Position numbers and translations under genes: made by a program
The notes under the pieces: generated by a model
Database searches by the model: none
What the model saw: only the letters and a program-made list of their open reading frames with translations
Told to the model about the DNA's origin: nothing
DNA from: Pseudomonas kielensis
Lineage (GTDB): Bacteria > Pseudomonadota > Gammaproteobacteria > Pseudomonadales > Pseudomonadaceae
Assembly: GCF_014236655.1 (NCBI RefSeq)
Contig: NZ_JACMYG010000019.1
Location: 1-64,000, forward strand
Length of the DNA stretch: 64,000 nucleotides
Direction of reading: 5' to 3'
Shown: positions 16,722 through 24,545 of the stretch, one piece after another
Numbering within the stretch: position 1 is the first letter of the stretch
Layout of the letters: each line of letters starts with the position of its first letter

Positions 16722-17282
16722 TTACATTGGGTTCTGTGGGCGCCACGGTTCGATCAGCGCGTCCAGGTTCAGCGCGTCGGCGAAATCGAGGAACTGATCG
16801 CGCAACCAACTGATCTGCACACCGGCCGGCAGGGTCACGGTGAAGGTGGCGTTGAGCATGGTGCCGCCAGTCTGGGGGGCCTGATAGGTGTCGCAGGTCA
16901 GGTTTTCCAGCTCGACGTTATGGTCGATGAAGAACTGGCACAGCTCATTGACGATGTCCGAGCGGTAGGCGGAACTGACGTAGGCCACATACGGCAGGGC
17001 CTGCGGGCGGTTTTCCAGCGCTGCGCTGCGCACCACGTTGACGGTGAAGGCGTGTTTCTTGGCCAGGCTCGGAAGACCGGCTTCCAGGCGCGCCAGGGCG
17101 TCCCAGGAACCGGAAATCTCCAGAATGAGTGCACTGCACTCGCCATGGCGAGTCAGGCGGGAGGTGACCACGGCGCAGCGATTTTCATGGCTGGCGCGGC
17201 ACAGGACGTTAGTCAGCTCCATGGGGTTGGCGCCGAGGGCACTGATGACAAGGAATTGTTCGCGAACTGTGGGGGTGGACAT
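16722..17282 (-). CDS. gcvR: GcvR-like glycine cleavage system regulator (two ACT domains)
   Basis: The 186-aa protein has two ACT-like repeats, at about residues 8-85 (FLVISALGANPMELTNVL) and 93-175 (YVAYVSSAYRSDIVNELCQFF). It has no DNA-binding domain. In E. coli GcvR binds GcvA and blocks activation of gcvTHP when glycine is low. Its place between bcp and divergent dapA is the same as in E. coli. The start MSTPTVREQF is preceded by a weak ribosome site. Confidence 0.88.
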   Translation of the reverse strand: MSTPTVREQFLVISALGANPMELTNVLCRASHENRCAVVTSRLTRHGECSALILEISGSWDALARLEAGLPSLAKKHAFTVNVVRSAALENRPQALPYVAYVSSAYRSDIVNELCQFFIDHNVELENLTCDTYQAPQTGGTMLNATFTVTLPAGVQISWLRDQFLDFADALNLDALIEPWRPQNPM

Positions 17283-17610
17283 GCAGCATTCCTAAAGCGA
17301 TGAGCGGTCGGTACGTTTATAGGCTGATTCGTCGGGTGTGGGTCCGGATGCGCTATCAACAAAGCCTGAGCCAGAGGGTTGCTTCGAGCTCAAACAAGGT
17401 GAGTTCGGGTAGATGGCAACGCAGGGGCGGGGCTTGTGGAGCCGAAAATGGAGGCTTGAACCCGGCGCACGAGCCTGTCGGTACTGATCAAAGTCTGAAG
17501 GGTAGCGAAAAGCGGCGCCAAGGGGAATGGCATGAGCGCAGTACTTCGCTTGTGCAAGCATCTTGGCGCCAGTACCATTACCGCTCTCTTTTTCCGGCAG
17601 GAGCGGTTGC
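17283..17610. other. Intergenic region between divergent gcvR and dapA
   Basis: These 328 bases hold the two divergent promoters. Short frames exist but none has both a ribosome site and protein-like composition. I see no clear hairpin, riboswitch fold or operator. The dapA ribosome site is the CAGGAG at 17598. Confidence 0.5.
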
Positions 17611-18489
17611 ATGATTGCGGGCAGTATGGTGGCACTGGTCACACCCATGGATGCACAGGGTCGTCTGGACTGGGACAGCCTCAGCAAACTGGTAGACTTT
17701 CACCTGCAAAACGGCACCCACGCCATCGTGGCCGTCGGTACCACGGGTGAGTCGGCAACCCTCGACGTAAACGAACATATCGAAGTGATTCGTTATGTGG
17801 TCAAGCAGGTAGCCGGGCGTATCCCGGTGATCGCCGGTACCGGCGCCAACTCGACGCGTGAAGCGATCGAGCTGACCTCCAATGCCAAGACCGCCGGCGC
17901 CGATGCCTGCCTGCTGGTGACGCCGTACTACAACAAGCCGACGCAAGAAGGCCTGTACCAGCACTTCAAGGCCATCGCCGAAGCCGTCGACATCCCGCAG
18001 ATCCTCTACAACGTACCGGGCCGCACGGCGTGCGACATGCAGGCCGAGACCGTGATCCGCCTGTCGACCGTGAACAACATCATCGGGATCAAGGAAGCCA
18101 CAGGCGACCTGTCCCGCGCCAAGGCCATCCTCGATGGCGTGAGCGAGGACTTCCTGGTGTTCTCCGGTGACGACGCCACTGCCGTGGAACTGATCCTGCT
18201 GGGCGGCAAAGGCAACATCTCGGTGACCGCCAACGTTGCCCCGCGCGACATGGCCGACCTGTGCAACGCCGCCCTCAAGGGTGACGCCGTGACCGCACGG
18301 GCGATCCACGAAAAACTGATGCCACTCAATAAAACCCTGTTTATCGAGTCCAACCCTATCCCCGTGAAATGGGCGCTGCATGAGATGGGCCTGATGCCGG
18401 ACGGTATCCGTCTGCCGCTCACCTGGCTCAGCGAAGCCTGTCACGAACCGCTGCGACAGGCCCTGCGCCAGTCCGGCGTATTGGTTTAA
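17611..18489 (+). CDS. dapA: 4-hydroxy-tetrahydrodipicolinate synthase
   Basis: The protein is 292 aa with the start at MIAGSMVALVTPM, set by CAGGAG. It condenses pyruvate with aspartate semialdehyde in the lysine/diaminopimelate pathway. Visible are the GTTGE loop (VAVGTTGESATL), the Tyr motif YNVPGRTACD and the Schiff-base Lys in IGIKEATGD. It is followed 17 bases later by bamC, the same pairing as in E. coli, where bamC was once named dapX. Confidence 0.97.
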   Translation: MIAGSMVALVTPMDAQGRLDWDSLSKLVDFHLQNGTHAIVAVGTTGESATLDVNEHIEVIRYVVKQVAGRIPVIAGTGANSTREAIELTSNAKTAGADACLLVTPYYNKPTQEGLYQHFKAIAEAVDIPQILYNVPGRTACDMQAETVIRLSTVNNIIGIKEATGDLSRAKAILDGVSEDFLVFSGDDATAVELILLGGKGNISVTANVAPRDMADLCNAALKGDAVTARAIHEKLMPLNKTLFIESNPIPVKWALHEMGLMPDGIRLPLTWLSEACHEPLRQALRQSGVLV

Positions 18490-18506
18490 TTGAGGAAGTA
18501 ATACGC

Positions 18507-19622
18507 ATGAAGCGACTGGCCGGACTTTCCGCACTTGCCTTGATTATCTCCAGCACCAGTGGCTGTGGATGGGTCTGGGGCCCGGAAGGTTATTTCCGTG
18601 ACCGTGGTAGCGATTACCTCGAAGCGCAACAGACTGCCCCGATGCAACTGCCGCCGGATGTCCAGACCGCCAAGCGCCTGGACCCACTGCTGCCGATCCC
18701 GCGCAACGTGGCCGACGACACCGTCAAGGGCGAGTACGTGGTGCCACGTCCGCAGCCGTTGACGGCAATTGCCGAGGCCAGCGACTACAGCCTGCAGAAA
18801 AGCGGCGACTCGCGCTGGGTGATGGCGCAGCGTCCACCGGCCGAAGTCTGGCCAGTGGCGGTGCAGTTCTTCCAGGACAACGGTTTCCGCCTGGACCAGC
18901 AGCGTCCGCAAACCGGCGAATTCACCACCACCTGGCAGCGTTCCGACGAACTGTCGGCAACCATGACCAAACGCCTGGCCAGCGCCGGCGTGGCCTCCGA
19001 TGCCGAAACCCGCGTACGGGTGCGCATCGAGCCAGGCGTGCAGCGCAACACCAGTGAAGTCTACGTGGTCAGCGCCGAGCGTCCTGCCGGCAGCAGCGAC
19101 GACGTGGCCTTCACCAACCGTTCGGTCAACACTGGCCTGGACGCTGCGCTGGTCGACGACATGCTGGTCAGCATGAGCCGCATCTCCGAGAAGGGCGGTT
19201 CGGTGTCGATGCTCGCTTCCCGTGATTTCGATACCCCAAGCCGTGTCAGCCTGATCGAAGACGGCAGCGGCAACCCGGTGCTCAACGTCGGCAACGATCT
19301 GGACCGTGCCTGGTCGAGCGTGGGTCGCGCGCTGGAGCAAGGCGAATGGCGCGTCGAAGACATCAACCGCAGCCTGGGCCTGTACTACATCAACCTGGCC
19401 GAAAAAGCCGAGCGCAAAGACGAGAAGCCTGGCTTCTTCGCCAGCCTGTTCGGCAGCTCTCCGGTCAAGGAAGAAGTCGAGGCCCGCGCCGAGCGTTACC
19501 AGGTGCGCCTGAGCAAGGTCGGCGAGAACGTCCAGGTGACCGTCGAGAAAGACATCAACACCGTTGCGCCGGCTGAAGTGGCGCGCAAAGTGTTGGGCGT
19601 GATTCAGGACAACCTGGGCTGA
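18507..19622 (+). CDS. bamC: Outer membrane assembly lipoprotein BamC
   Basis: The protein is 371 aa and begins with a lipoprotein signal MKRLAGLSALALIISSTSGC, with Cys20 as the lipid site (the -3 residue is Thr, not the usual Leu). The N-terminal stretch with GWVWGPEGYF is the lasso-like part that binds BamD, followed by two helix-grip domains (about 100-220 and 240-370). It is an accessory part of the Bam complex that inserts outer-membrane beta-barrels. It lies 17 bases after dapA and 4 bases before the next gene. Confidence 0.92.
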   Translation: MKRLAGLSALALIISSTSGCGWVWGPEGYFRDRGSDYLEAQQTAPMQLPPDVQTAKRLDPLLPIPRNVADDTVKGEYVVPRPQPLTAIAEASDYSLQKSGDSRWVMAQRPPAEVWPVAVQFFQDNGFRLDQQRPQTGEFTTTWQRSDELSATMTKRLASAGVASDAETRVRVRIEPGVQRNTSEVYVVSAERPAGSSDDVAFTNRSVNTGLDAALVDDMLVSMSRISEKGGSVSMLASRDFDTPSRVSLIEDGSGNPVLNVGNDLDRAWSSVGRALEQGEWRVEDINRSLGLYYINLAEKAERKDEKPGFFASLFGSSPVKEEVEARAERYQVRLSKVGENVQVTVEKDINTVAPAEVARKVLGVIQDNLG

Positions 19623-19626
19623 TCTG

Positions 19627-20385
19627 ATGCGTTTTGCCGTTCTCGGCAGCGGTAGCCAAGGGAACGGCACGCTGATAGCCAGTGACGACACCGTCGTGCT
19701 GGTCGATTGTGGTTTCTCCCTGCGAGAAACCGAAAAACGCCTGCTGCGCCTGGGGATAAACCCGGCGCAACTGAGCGCGATACTGGTGACCCACGAACAT
19801 GCCGACCACGTGCATGGCGTGGGTTTGCTGTCTCGGCGCTACAATATTCCGGTTTACCTCAGTCGTGGCACCTTGCGCGGGATGCGCAAGCCGGTTGATC
19901 CGGCAGGGTTCGTGGCCGGGGGAGACCATCTGCAGATCGGCGGGCTGGACATTGGCGTGATCGCCGTGGCCCACGACGCGCAGGAGCCGACGCAGTACGT
20001 CTTCAGTGACGGCACCCGGCGTTTTGGTCTGCTGACCGACCTGGGTTCGTACTGCGCCACCGTGCTGGACGGCTACAAGGACCTCGATGCGTTGATGATC
20101 GAGTCCAACCACTGCCGCGACCGTTTGGCTCGTGGTCACTACCCGACCTTTCTCAAGCAGCGGGTGGGGGGTGAGCTGGGACATTTGAACAACCACCAGG
20201 CGGCATTCCTGGTGTCCGAGTTGGGCTGGAAAGACCTGCAACACCTGGTACTGGCCCATCTGAGCAGCAAGAACAACCTGCCGCAGCTGGCCCGGCAATG
20301 TTTTGTCGACACCCTCGGGTGCGACCCGGACTGGCTGCAACTGGCCGATCAAGATTCAGGGCTCGACTGGCGACATATCGCCTAG
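19627..20385 (+). CDS. Metallo-beta-lactamase-fold hydrolase (YycJ-like)
   Basis: The 252-aa protein has the MBL zinc motif HEHADH in LVTHEHADHVHGV, with further ligand regions AHDAQEPTQYVF, DLGS and SNHCRD, and ends with a His in VLAHLSSKNN. The overall shape and length match the YycJ/VicX group of single-domain MBL enzymes, some of which are nucleases. The gene is 4 bases after bamC and 28 before purC, so it is part of a dapA-bamC-mbl-purC unit. The substrate is not known. Confidence 0.85.
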   Translation: MRFAVLGSGSQGNGTLIASDDTVVLVDCGFSLRETEKRLLRLGINPAQLSAILVTHEHADHVHGVGLLSRRYNIPVYLSRGTLRGMRKPVDPAGFVAGGDHLQIGGLDIGVIAVAHDAQEPTQYVFSDGTRRFGLLTDLGSYCATVLDGYKDLDALMIESNHCRDRLARGHYPTFLKQRVGGELGHLNNHQAAFLVSELGWKDLQHLVLAHLSSKNNLPQLARQCFVDTLGCDPDWLQLADQDSGLDWRHIA

Positions 20386-20413
20386 CCCATCTACTTAGCA
20401 AGCGGAGCCCATC

Positions 20414-21127
20414 ATGGAAAAACGTGAAGAACTCTACCGCGGCAAAGCCAAGTCGGTTTACCAGACCGACGACGCTAACCGTTTGATCCTGCTGTTTCGC
20501 AACGACACCTCGGCGTTCGACGGCAAGCGCATCGAACAGCTTGACCGCAAAGGCATGGTGAACAACAAGTTCAACGCCTTCATCATGCAGAAACTCGAAG
20601 CCGCCGGCGTGCCGACCCAATTCGACAAACTGCTGGGCGACAACGAGTGCCTGGTGAAGAAGCTGGACATGATCCCGGTTGAATGCGTCGTGCGTAACTA
20701 CGCCGCCGGCAGCCTGGTCAAGCGCCTGGGTGTGGAGGAGGGCATGAAGCTCAACCCTTACACCTTCGAACTGTTCCTCAAGGACGACGCCAAGGGCGAC
20801 CCGTTCATCAACGAATCCCACGTCGTGGCGTTCGGTTGGGGCACTGCCGAGCAACTGGTTCGCATGAAAGAACTGTCGCTCAAGGTCAACGAAGTGCTGA
20901 GCAAACTGTTCGACGACGCCGGCCTGCTGCTGGTCGACTTCAAGCTCGAATTCGGCGTATTCCATGACGGCAGCATCGTCCTGGGCGACGAATTCAGCCC
21001 GGACGGCTGCCGCCTGTGGGACAAAGCCACCGGCAAGAAAATGGACAAGGACCGCTTCCGCCAGGGTCTGGGCGACGTCATCGAAGCCTACGAAGAAGTC
21101 GCCAACCGCCTTGGCGTACCGCTGTAA
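20414..21127 (+). CDS. purC: SAICAR synthetase (phosphoribosylaminoimidazole-succinocarboxamide synthase)
   Basis: The protein is 237 aa, the standard bacterial length. The ATP-site motif YRGKAKSVY is at the N-terminus, with RNDTSAFDGKR, ECVVRNYAAGSL and LGDEFSPDGCRLWD further on. It joins aspartate to CAIR in de novo purine synthesis. It ends the dapA-bamC-mbl-purC gene run. No terminator is obvious directly behind it before the tRNA promoter. Confidence 0.97.
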   Translation: MEKREELYRGKAKSVYQTDDANRLILLFRNDTSAFDGKRIEQLDRKGMVNNKFNAFIMQKLEAAGVPTQFDKLLGDNECLVKKLDMIPVECVVRNYAAGSLVKRLGVEEGMKLNPYTFELFLKDDAKGDPFINESHVVAFGWGTAEQLVRMKELSLKVNEVLSKLFDDAGLLLVDFKLEFGVFHDGSIVLGDEFSPDGCRLWDKATGKKMDKDRFRQGLGDVIEAYEEVANRLGVPL

Positions 21128-21172
21128 TCGACGCAAGCATCTGATAGCACGGAAAAAAATTCACTTTAGGGT

Positions 21173-21200
21173 TTGCATTCGGTGAAGCTGCTGTTATGAT
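21173..21200 (+). promoter_or_regulatory. Promoter of tRNA-Ser
   Basis: A TTGCAT -35 box (21173-21178) and a TATGAT -10 box (21195-21200) are spaced 16 bases apart. They are followed by a GC-rich discriminator (GCGCGCC), a feature of stringently controlled stable-RNA promoters. Confidence 0.8.
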
Positions 21201-21210
21201 GCGCGCCGTT

Positions 21211-21300
21211 GGAGAGATGCCAGAGTGGCCGAATGGGACGGATTCGAAATCCGTTGTACCTTCACCGGTACCTAGGGTTCGAATCCCTATCTCTCCGCCA
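21211..21300 (+). tRNA. tRNA-Ser, anticodon CGA
   Basis: The 90-base gene has acceptor arms GGAGAGA and TCTCTCC, with CCA encoded. The anticodon stem ACGGA/TCCGT carries the loop TTCGAAA (anticodon CGA, reading UCG). A long variable arm and the T loop GGTTCGAATCC complete a class II tRNA. It is a single gene. Confidence 0.97.
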
Positions 21301-21310
21301 TTACATAGAA

Positions 21311-21345
21311 AAAGCCCCCGTCGCTGAAAAGCACGGGGGCTTTTT
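21311..21345. terminator. Terminator after tRNA-Ser
   Basis: AGCCCCCGT (21313-21321) pairs with ACGGGGGCT (21333-21341), with A before and T after the stem. Confidence 0.92.
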
Positions 21346-21408
21346 CGTTCTGTGTTTTTTATCTTCGGGACGCTGCCAGCGTAGTTAAGGACTACTCATC
21401 ACTGAATG

Positions 21409-21428
21409 AGCGAGCTTGCTCGCGATGG
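21409..21428. repeat. REP-type element
   Basis: GAGCGAGCTTGCTCGCGATGG is the core of the common Pseudomonas fluorescens-group REP palindrome (GCGAGC/GCTCGC); the annotated span covers its first 20 bases. It lies between tRNA-Ser and the 3' end of the M14-type gene. Nothing else is seen in 21346-21540. Confidence 0.8.
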
Positions 21429-21540
21429 TCCCAAGAGCGCCACGTTTCACCGGTGAGCAGGGGGTTATGCTCGCGGCCATAGCAAGCAGACGGCTCTCAC
21501 ATAAGACTCGAGGTGACTCAGTGCTTTCTTGGCATACCGA

Positions 21541-22659
21541 TCACGCCGAAACCACCACCCCACCCGCCAACGGCACCGCTCCCGCCACCTTGCACAACTC
21601 CACTCCCGCCGCGGCAAAGCGGATGGCGCTGCGCATGTACATCACCCCACTCGTGGTGCTGCACACCACCTGGGTCGTGCCGCTGATGGGGTCAATGATG
21701 TGGACCAACGGTTGATCGCGCTCGATCCAGGCGCCCGGGCTGTGCAGGAACACCACCAGCCCGGCGCACGGGGCGCGCAGGGTCAGGGAGCCGTCGAAGG
21801 GGGTGATGGGCTGGAGCAGGGCGGGTAGTGGCGGCGGGGTGCCGGCGAGCAGGCCCCGGTGTTGAAGGAAGGCGTAGAGCGCGGCGGCGTCCTGGCGGGC
21901 CAGTGGGTGTTCGACTTGTGCTTCGCCGCGCAACTCGACGGTGGCGGCGACGCAGCCGGAGGGGATCGGGAAGCGGCCGGCGAACTGTTGTGCCAGACGC
22001 CACCAGGGTTGACCGCAGGCTTCGTCGAACGAGCCGGCACCGGTGCCGCTGGCCAGCAGGGTGGCCTGGGCGCCGATGTAGCGGGCCAGCGGTTCGAGTT
22101 GGGCCTGATAGGGGGTTTCGCCGTACAGGTGGACCACCGCCTGGGCGTCGCAATGCAGGTCGAGGACGAAATCGGCGTCGTGGGCCAGCAGCAGTTGGGC
22201 CTGGCGCAGGGAGTCGAGCTCGCTGCCCGGCAACATTCGCTTCAAGGCTGCGGCCATGGCGCGGCGAATGAGCTGCTGGTTGTGTTGCGGGTCGTCGTTC
22301 AGCTCAGCGCCAAGCTGCGCCTGGATCATCTGCGCCAGGTCCGGGTAACGCCGGTTGAAGTTCTCGCCGCTGTTGAAGTCAAAACGACCCATGGCATCGT
22401 GCATCAGGGTCTGTTCCAGGCCGATCGGGTTGGCGATCGGCACCAGCACGATTTCCCCGAGGACCTCGCCACGGGCCTCAGCCTCGTCCAGCAGCAAACG
22501 CAAATGATGCAGCGCCAGCATGCCGGGCAACTCGTCGGCGTGCAGGCTGGCTTGCAGGTACACCTTGCCGGCGCCCCCGGGCTGACCGTAATGCAGGCTG
22601 ATCAGCTGGCGCTGGGTGCAGGGATTGCGGGTCAAGAGGGGGTGGTGCCGGACGTGCAT
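21541..22659 (-). CDS. Succinylglutamate desuccinylase/aspartoacylase-like deacylase (M14 type)
   Basis: The protein is 372 aa. Zinc ligands are visible in the HxxE motif of ASLHADELPG (about residues 37-46) and the later His of LDLHCDAQ, with a catalytic-type Glu in ATVELRGEAQ. The C-terminal 90 residues form a beta-rich domain as in AstE/AspA relatives. Known members remove acyl groups from N-acyl amino acids (AstE, DoeB, aspartoacylase). It is divergent from the AruI-like operon, with a palindrome between the two, which suggests shared regulation and a deacylation role for the imported compound. The substrate is inferred. Confidence 0.8.
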   Translation of the reverse strand: MHVRHHPLLTRNPCTQRQLISLHYGQPGGAGKVYLQASLHADELPGMLALHHLRLLLDEAEARGEVLGEIVLVPIANPIGLEQTLMHDAMGRFDFNSGENFNRRYPDLAQMIQAQLGAELNDDPQHNQQLIRRAMAAALKRMLPGSELDSLRQAQLLLAHDADFVLDLHCDAQAVVHLYGETPYQAQLEPLARYIGAQATLLASGTGAGSFDEACGQPWWRLAQQFAGRFPIPSGCVAATVELRGEAQVEHPLARQDAAALYAFLQHRGLLAGTPPPLPALLQPITPFDGSLTLRAPCAGLVVFLHSPGAWIERDQPLVHIIDPISGTTQVVCSTTSGVMYMRSAIRFAAAGVELCKVAGAVPLAGGVVVSA

Positions 22660-22781
22660 GGGGTCTTCCTTATGGGGGCCGTCGCAGCATCTTTATGAAA
22701 AACACCGACCCCCACAATCGAATAATTTGCCCGCCACTGGTGAGCAATATGATCCTTTCGCCCCGTCATCGACGGCCGCTC

Positions 22782-22800
22782 TGTTCAATTAAATTGGACA
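22782..22800. promoter_or_regulatory. Candidate operator palindrome between divergent catabolic genes
   Basis: TGTTCAATT (22782-22790) and AATTGGACA (22792-22800) form a 19-base inverted repeat around one A, with one mismatch per arm. It lies in an AT-rich gap of 249 bases between the M14-type deacylase and the AruI-like gene, where both promoters must lie. No regulator is known for it. Confidence 0.5.
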
Positions 22801-22908
22801 AAGACGCAAATTTATTTCGATTGATGTAATTGTTTTGTCACCAATACTAGAGCCCTCGAATCAGGCCGCGCATGCCTGACATAACCATAACAATACAGAG
22901 GTGCTCGC

Positions 22909-24510
22909 ATGACCAGTTGTGCCCAGGCGCTCGTCCAGTTACTCGAAGGCTACGGCGTGGAGTCGGTGTTCGGCATTCCCGGCGTGCACACGGTCGAGCT
23001 GTATCGCGGATTGCACGGCAGTTCGCTGCGCCACATCAGCCCACGGCACGAGCAGGGTGCCGGGTTCATGGCCGACGGTTATGCCCGCGCCAGCGGCAAG
23101 CCGGGAGTGTGCTTCATCATTACCGGCCCCGGCATGACCAATATCCTCACCGCCATGGGCCAGGCCTACGCCGACTCGGTGCCGATGCTGGTGATCTCCA
23201 CCACCAGCCGCCGCGAGCACCAGCGCCTGGGCCACGGCTACCTGCATGAAATGCCCGACCAGCGTGCCGTCGTCTCCGGGGTCTGCGCCTTCAGCCATAC
23301 CCTGCAGCGCCCACAGGAATTGCCCGAACTGCTGGCCCGCGCCTTTGCGCTGTTCAGTTGTGCGCGGCCGCGGCCGGTGCACATCGAAATCCCCCTCGAC
23401 GTGCTGGAGATGCCAGCTGATGGCCTCGACCTGCGCCCGCGCACCTTGCCGCAAGCCCCGGCTCCGGCCGCGGTGAATATCGACGCGGCGGTGCAACTGC
23501 TGGCCGCCGCGCGCAAGCCATTGATCCTCGCAGGTGGCGGCGCCCGACGTGCCGGCCCGGTGCTGCAAGCGCTGGCCGAGCGGCTGCAGGCCCCCGTCGC
23601 CCTGACCACCAATGCCCGTGGCCTGCTGGCGCCGGAGCATCCGTTGCTGCTCGATGGCGTGCAGTCGTCGGCCCATGGCCGGGCGTTGTTTGCCGAGGCC
23701 GATGTGGTCCTGGCGGTCGGCACCGAGCTGGGCGAAACCGACTACGACTTCTTTGGCCTCGGGCCGCTGGTCTTGAATGCGCCGCTGATTCGCCTGGACA
23801 TCGACCCGCTGCAGATTCTCGGCGCGGCCCGTGCCGATGTCGGTTTGCTGGGCGACGCCGGGCAAGGTCTGCAGGCGCTCCTCAATGCCGTGCCTGAACG
23901 CTCCGCCTGCGACTGGGCCGGCCTCAGCGTGGCGCGGGTCAATGCCGCCGAGCGGGCGAGCTGGAGCCCCAAGCAAAACGTTATGCAGCACATGCTCGAC
24001 ACCCTGCGCGACAGCCTGCCGGCACCGATTGTGGTCGGCGACTCGACCCAGCCGGTGTACCAGGGCGCGCTCGGCTACCGGGCGCCGCAAGCCAACAGCT
24101 GGTTCAACGCCGGCACCGGTTTCGGCACCCTGGGCTACGGCTTGCCGGCGGCGATCGGCGCCAAGCTGGCGATGCCCGAGCGCCCGGTGCTGGCGGTGGT
24201 GGGGGACGGCGGGGTGCAGTTCTCCAGCGCCGAGCTGATCGCTGCGCGTGAGGCCGAGGCGGGGGTGATCGTGGTGCTGTGGAACAACCATTGCTACGCC
24301 GAGATCCGCGACTACATGACCGCCCGCGAAATCCCGCCGCTGGGTGTCGACATCCTGCCGCCGGACTTCGCCGCGCTGGCCAAGTCCTGCCACGTCCAGC
24401 ACCAGTCGGTGAGCAGCCGCGAGCAGTTGCGCGAAGCACTGATCCGCCTGGCCGACACCCGCCAGCCGGTCCTGCTGGAACTGGACGCCGCAGCCTTCCT
24501 GTCTGCCTGA
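22909..24510 (+). CDS. Thiamine-diphosphate decarboxylase, AruI-like (5-guanidino-2-oxopentanoate decarboxylase)
   Basis: The 533-aa protein is a full acetolactate-synthase-type ThDP enzyme. The N-terminal PYR domain has the catalytic Glu at about residue 48 (RHEQGAGFMADGYARASG). A middle TH3 domain spans about 195-330. The C-terminal PP domain has the GDGG...NN cofactor motif (VVGDGGVQF and VLWNNHCYAE). AruI decarboxylates 2-ketoarginine to 4-guanidinobutyraldehyde in the arginine transaminase pathway. The assignment is supported by the AruH-like aminotransferase in the same gene run. Another 2-oxo acid remains possible. The start follows AGAGGTG at good spacing. Confidence 0.78.
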   Translation: MTSCAQALVQLLEGYGVESVFGIPGVHTVELYRGLHGSSLRHISPRHEQGAGFMADGYARASGKPGVCFIITGPGMTNILTAMGQAYADSVPMLVISTTSRREHQRLGHGYLHEMPDQRAVVSGVCAFSHTLQRPQELPELLARAFALFSCARPRPVHIEIPLDVLEMPADGLDLRPRTLPQAPAPAAVNIDAAVQLLAAARKPLILAGGGARRAGPVLQALAERLQAPVALTTNARGLLAPEHPLLLDGVQSSAHGRALFAEADVVLAVGTELGETDYDFFGLGPLVLNAPLIRLDIDPLQILGAARADVGLLGDAGQGLQALLNAVPERSACDWAGLSVARVNAAERASWSPKQNVMQHMLDTLRDSLPAPIVVGDSTQPVYQGALGYRAPQANSWFNAGTGFGTLGYGLPAAIGAKLAMPERPVLAVVGDGGVQFSSAELIAAREAEAGVIVVLWNNHCYAEIRDYMTAREIPPLGVDILPPDFAALAKSCHVQHQSVSSREQLREALIRLADTRQPVLLELDAAAFLSA

Positions 24511-24545
24511 GCACCCCTTTGCCGAATCCCTTGGGAGAGAGCCGC

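Noticed and set aside
17300..17614. 104-aa plus-strand frame upstream of dapA
   Set aside because: It has no ribosome site or family motif and overlaps the dapA promoter region.
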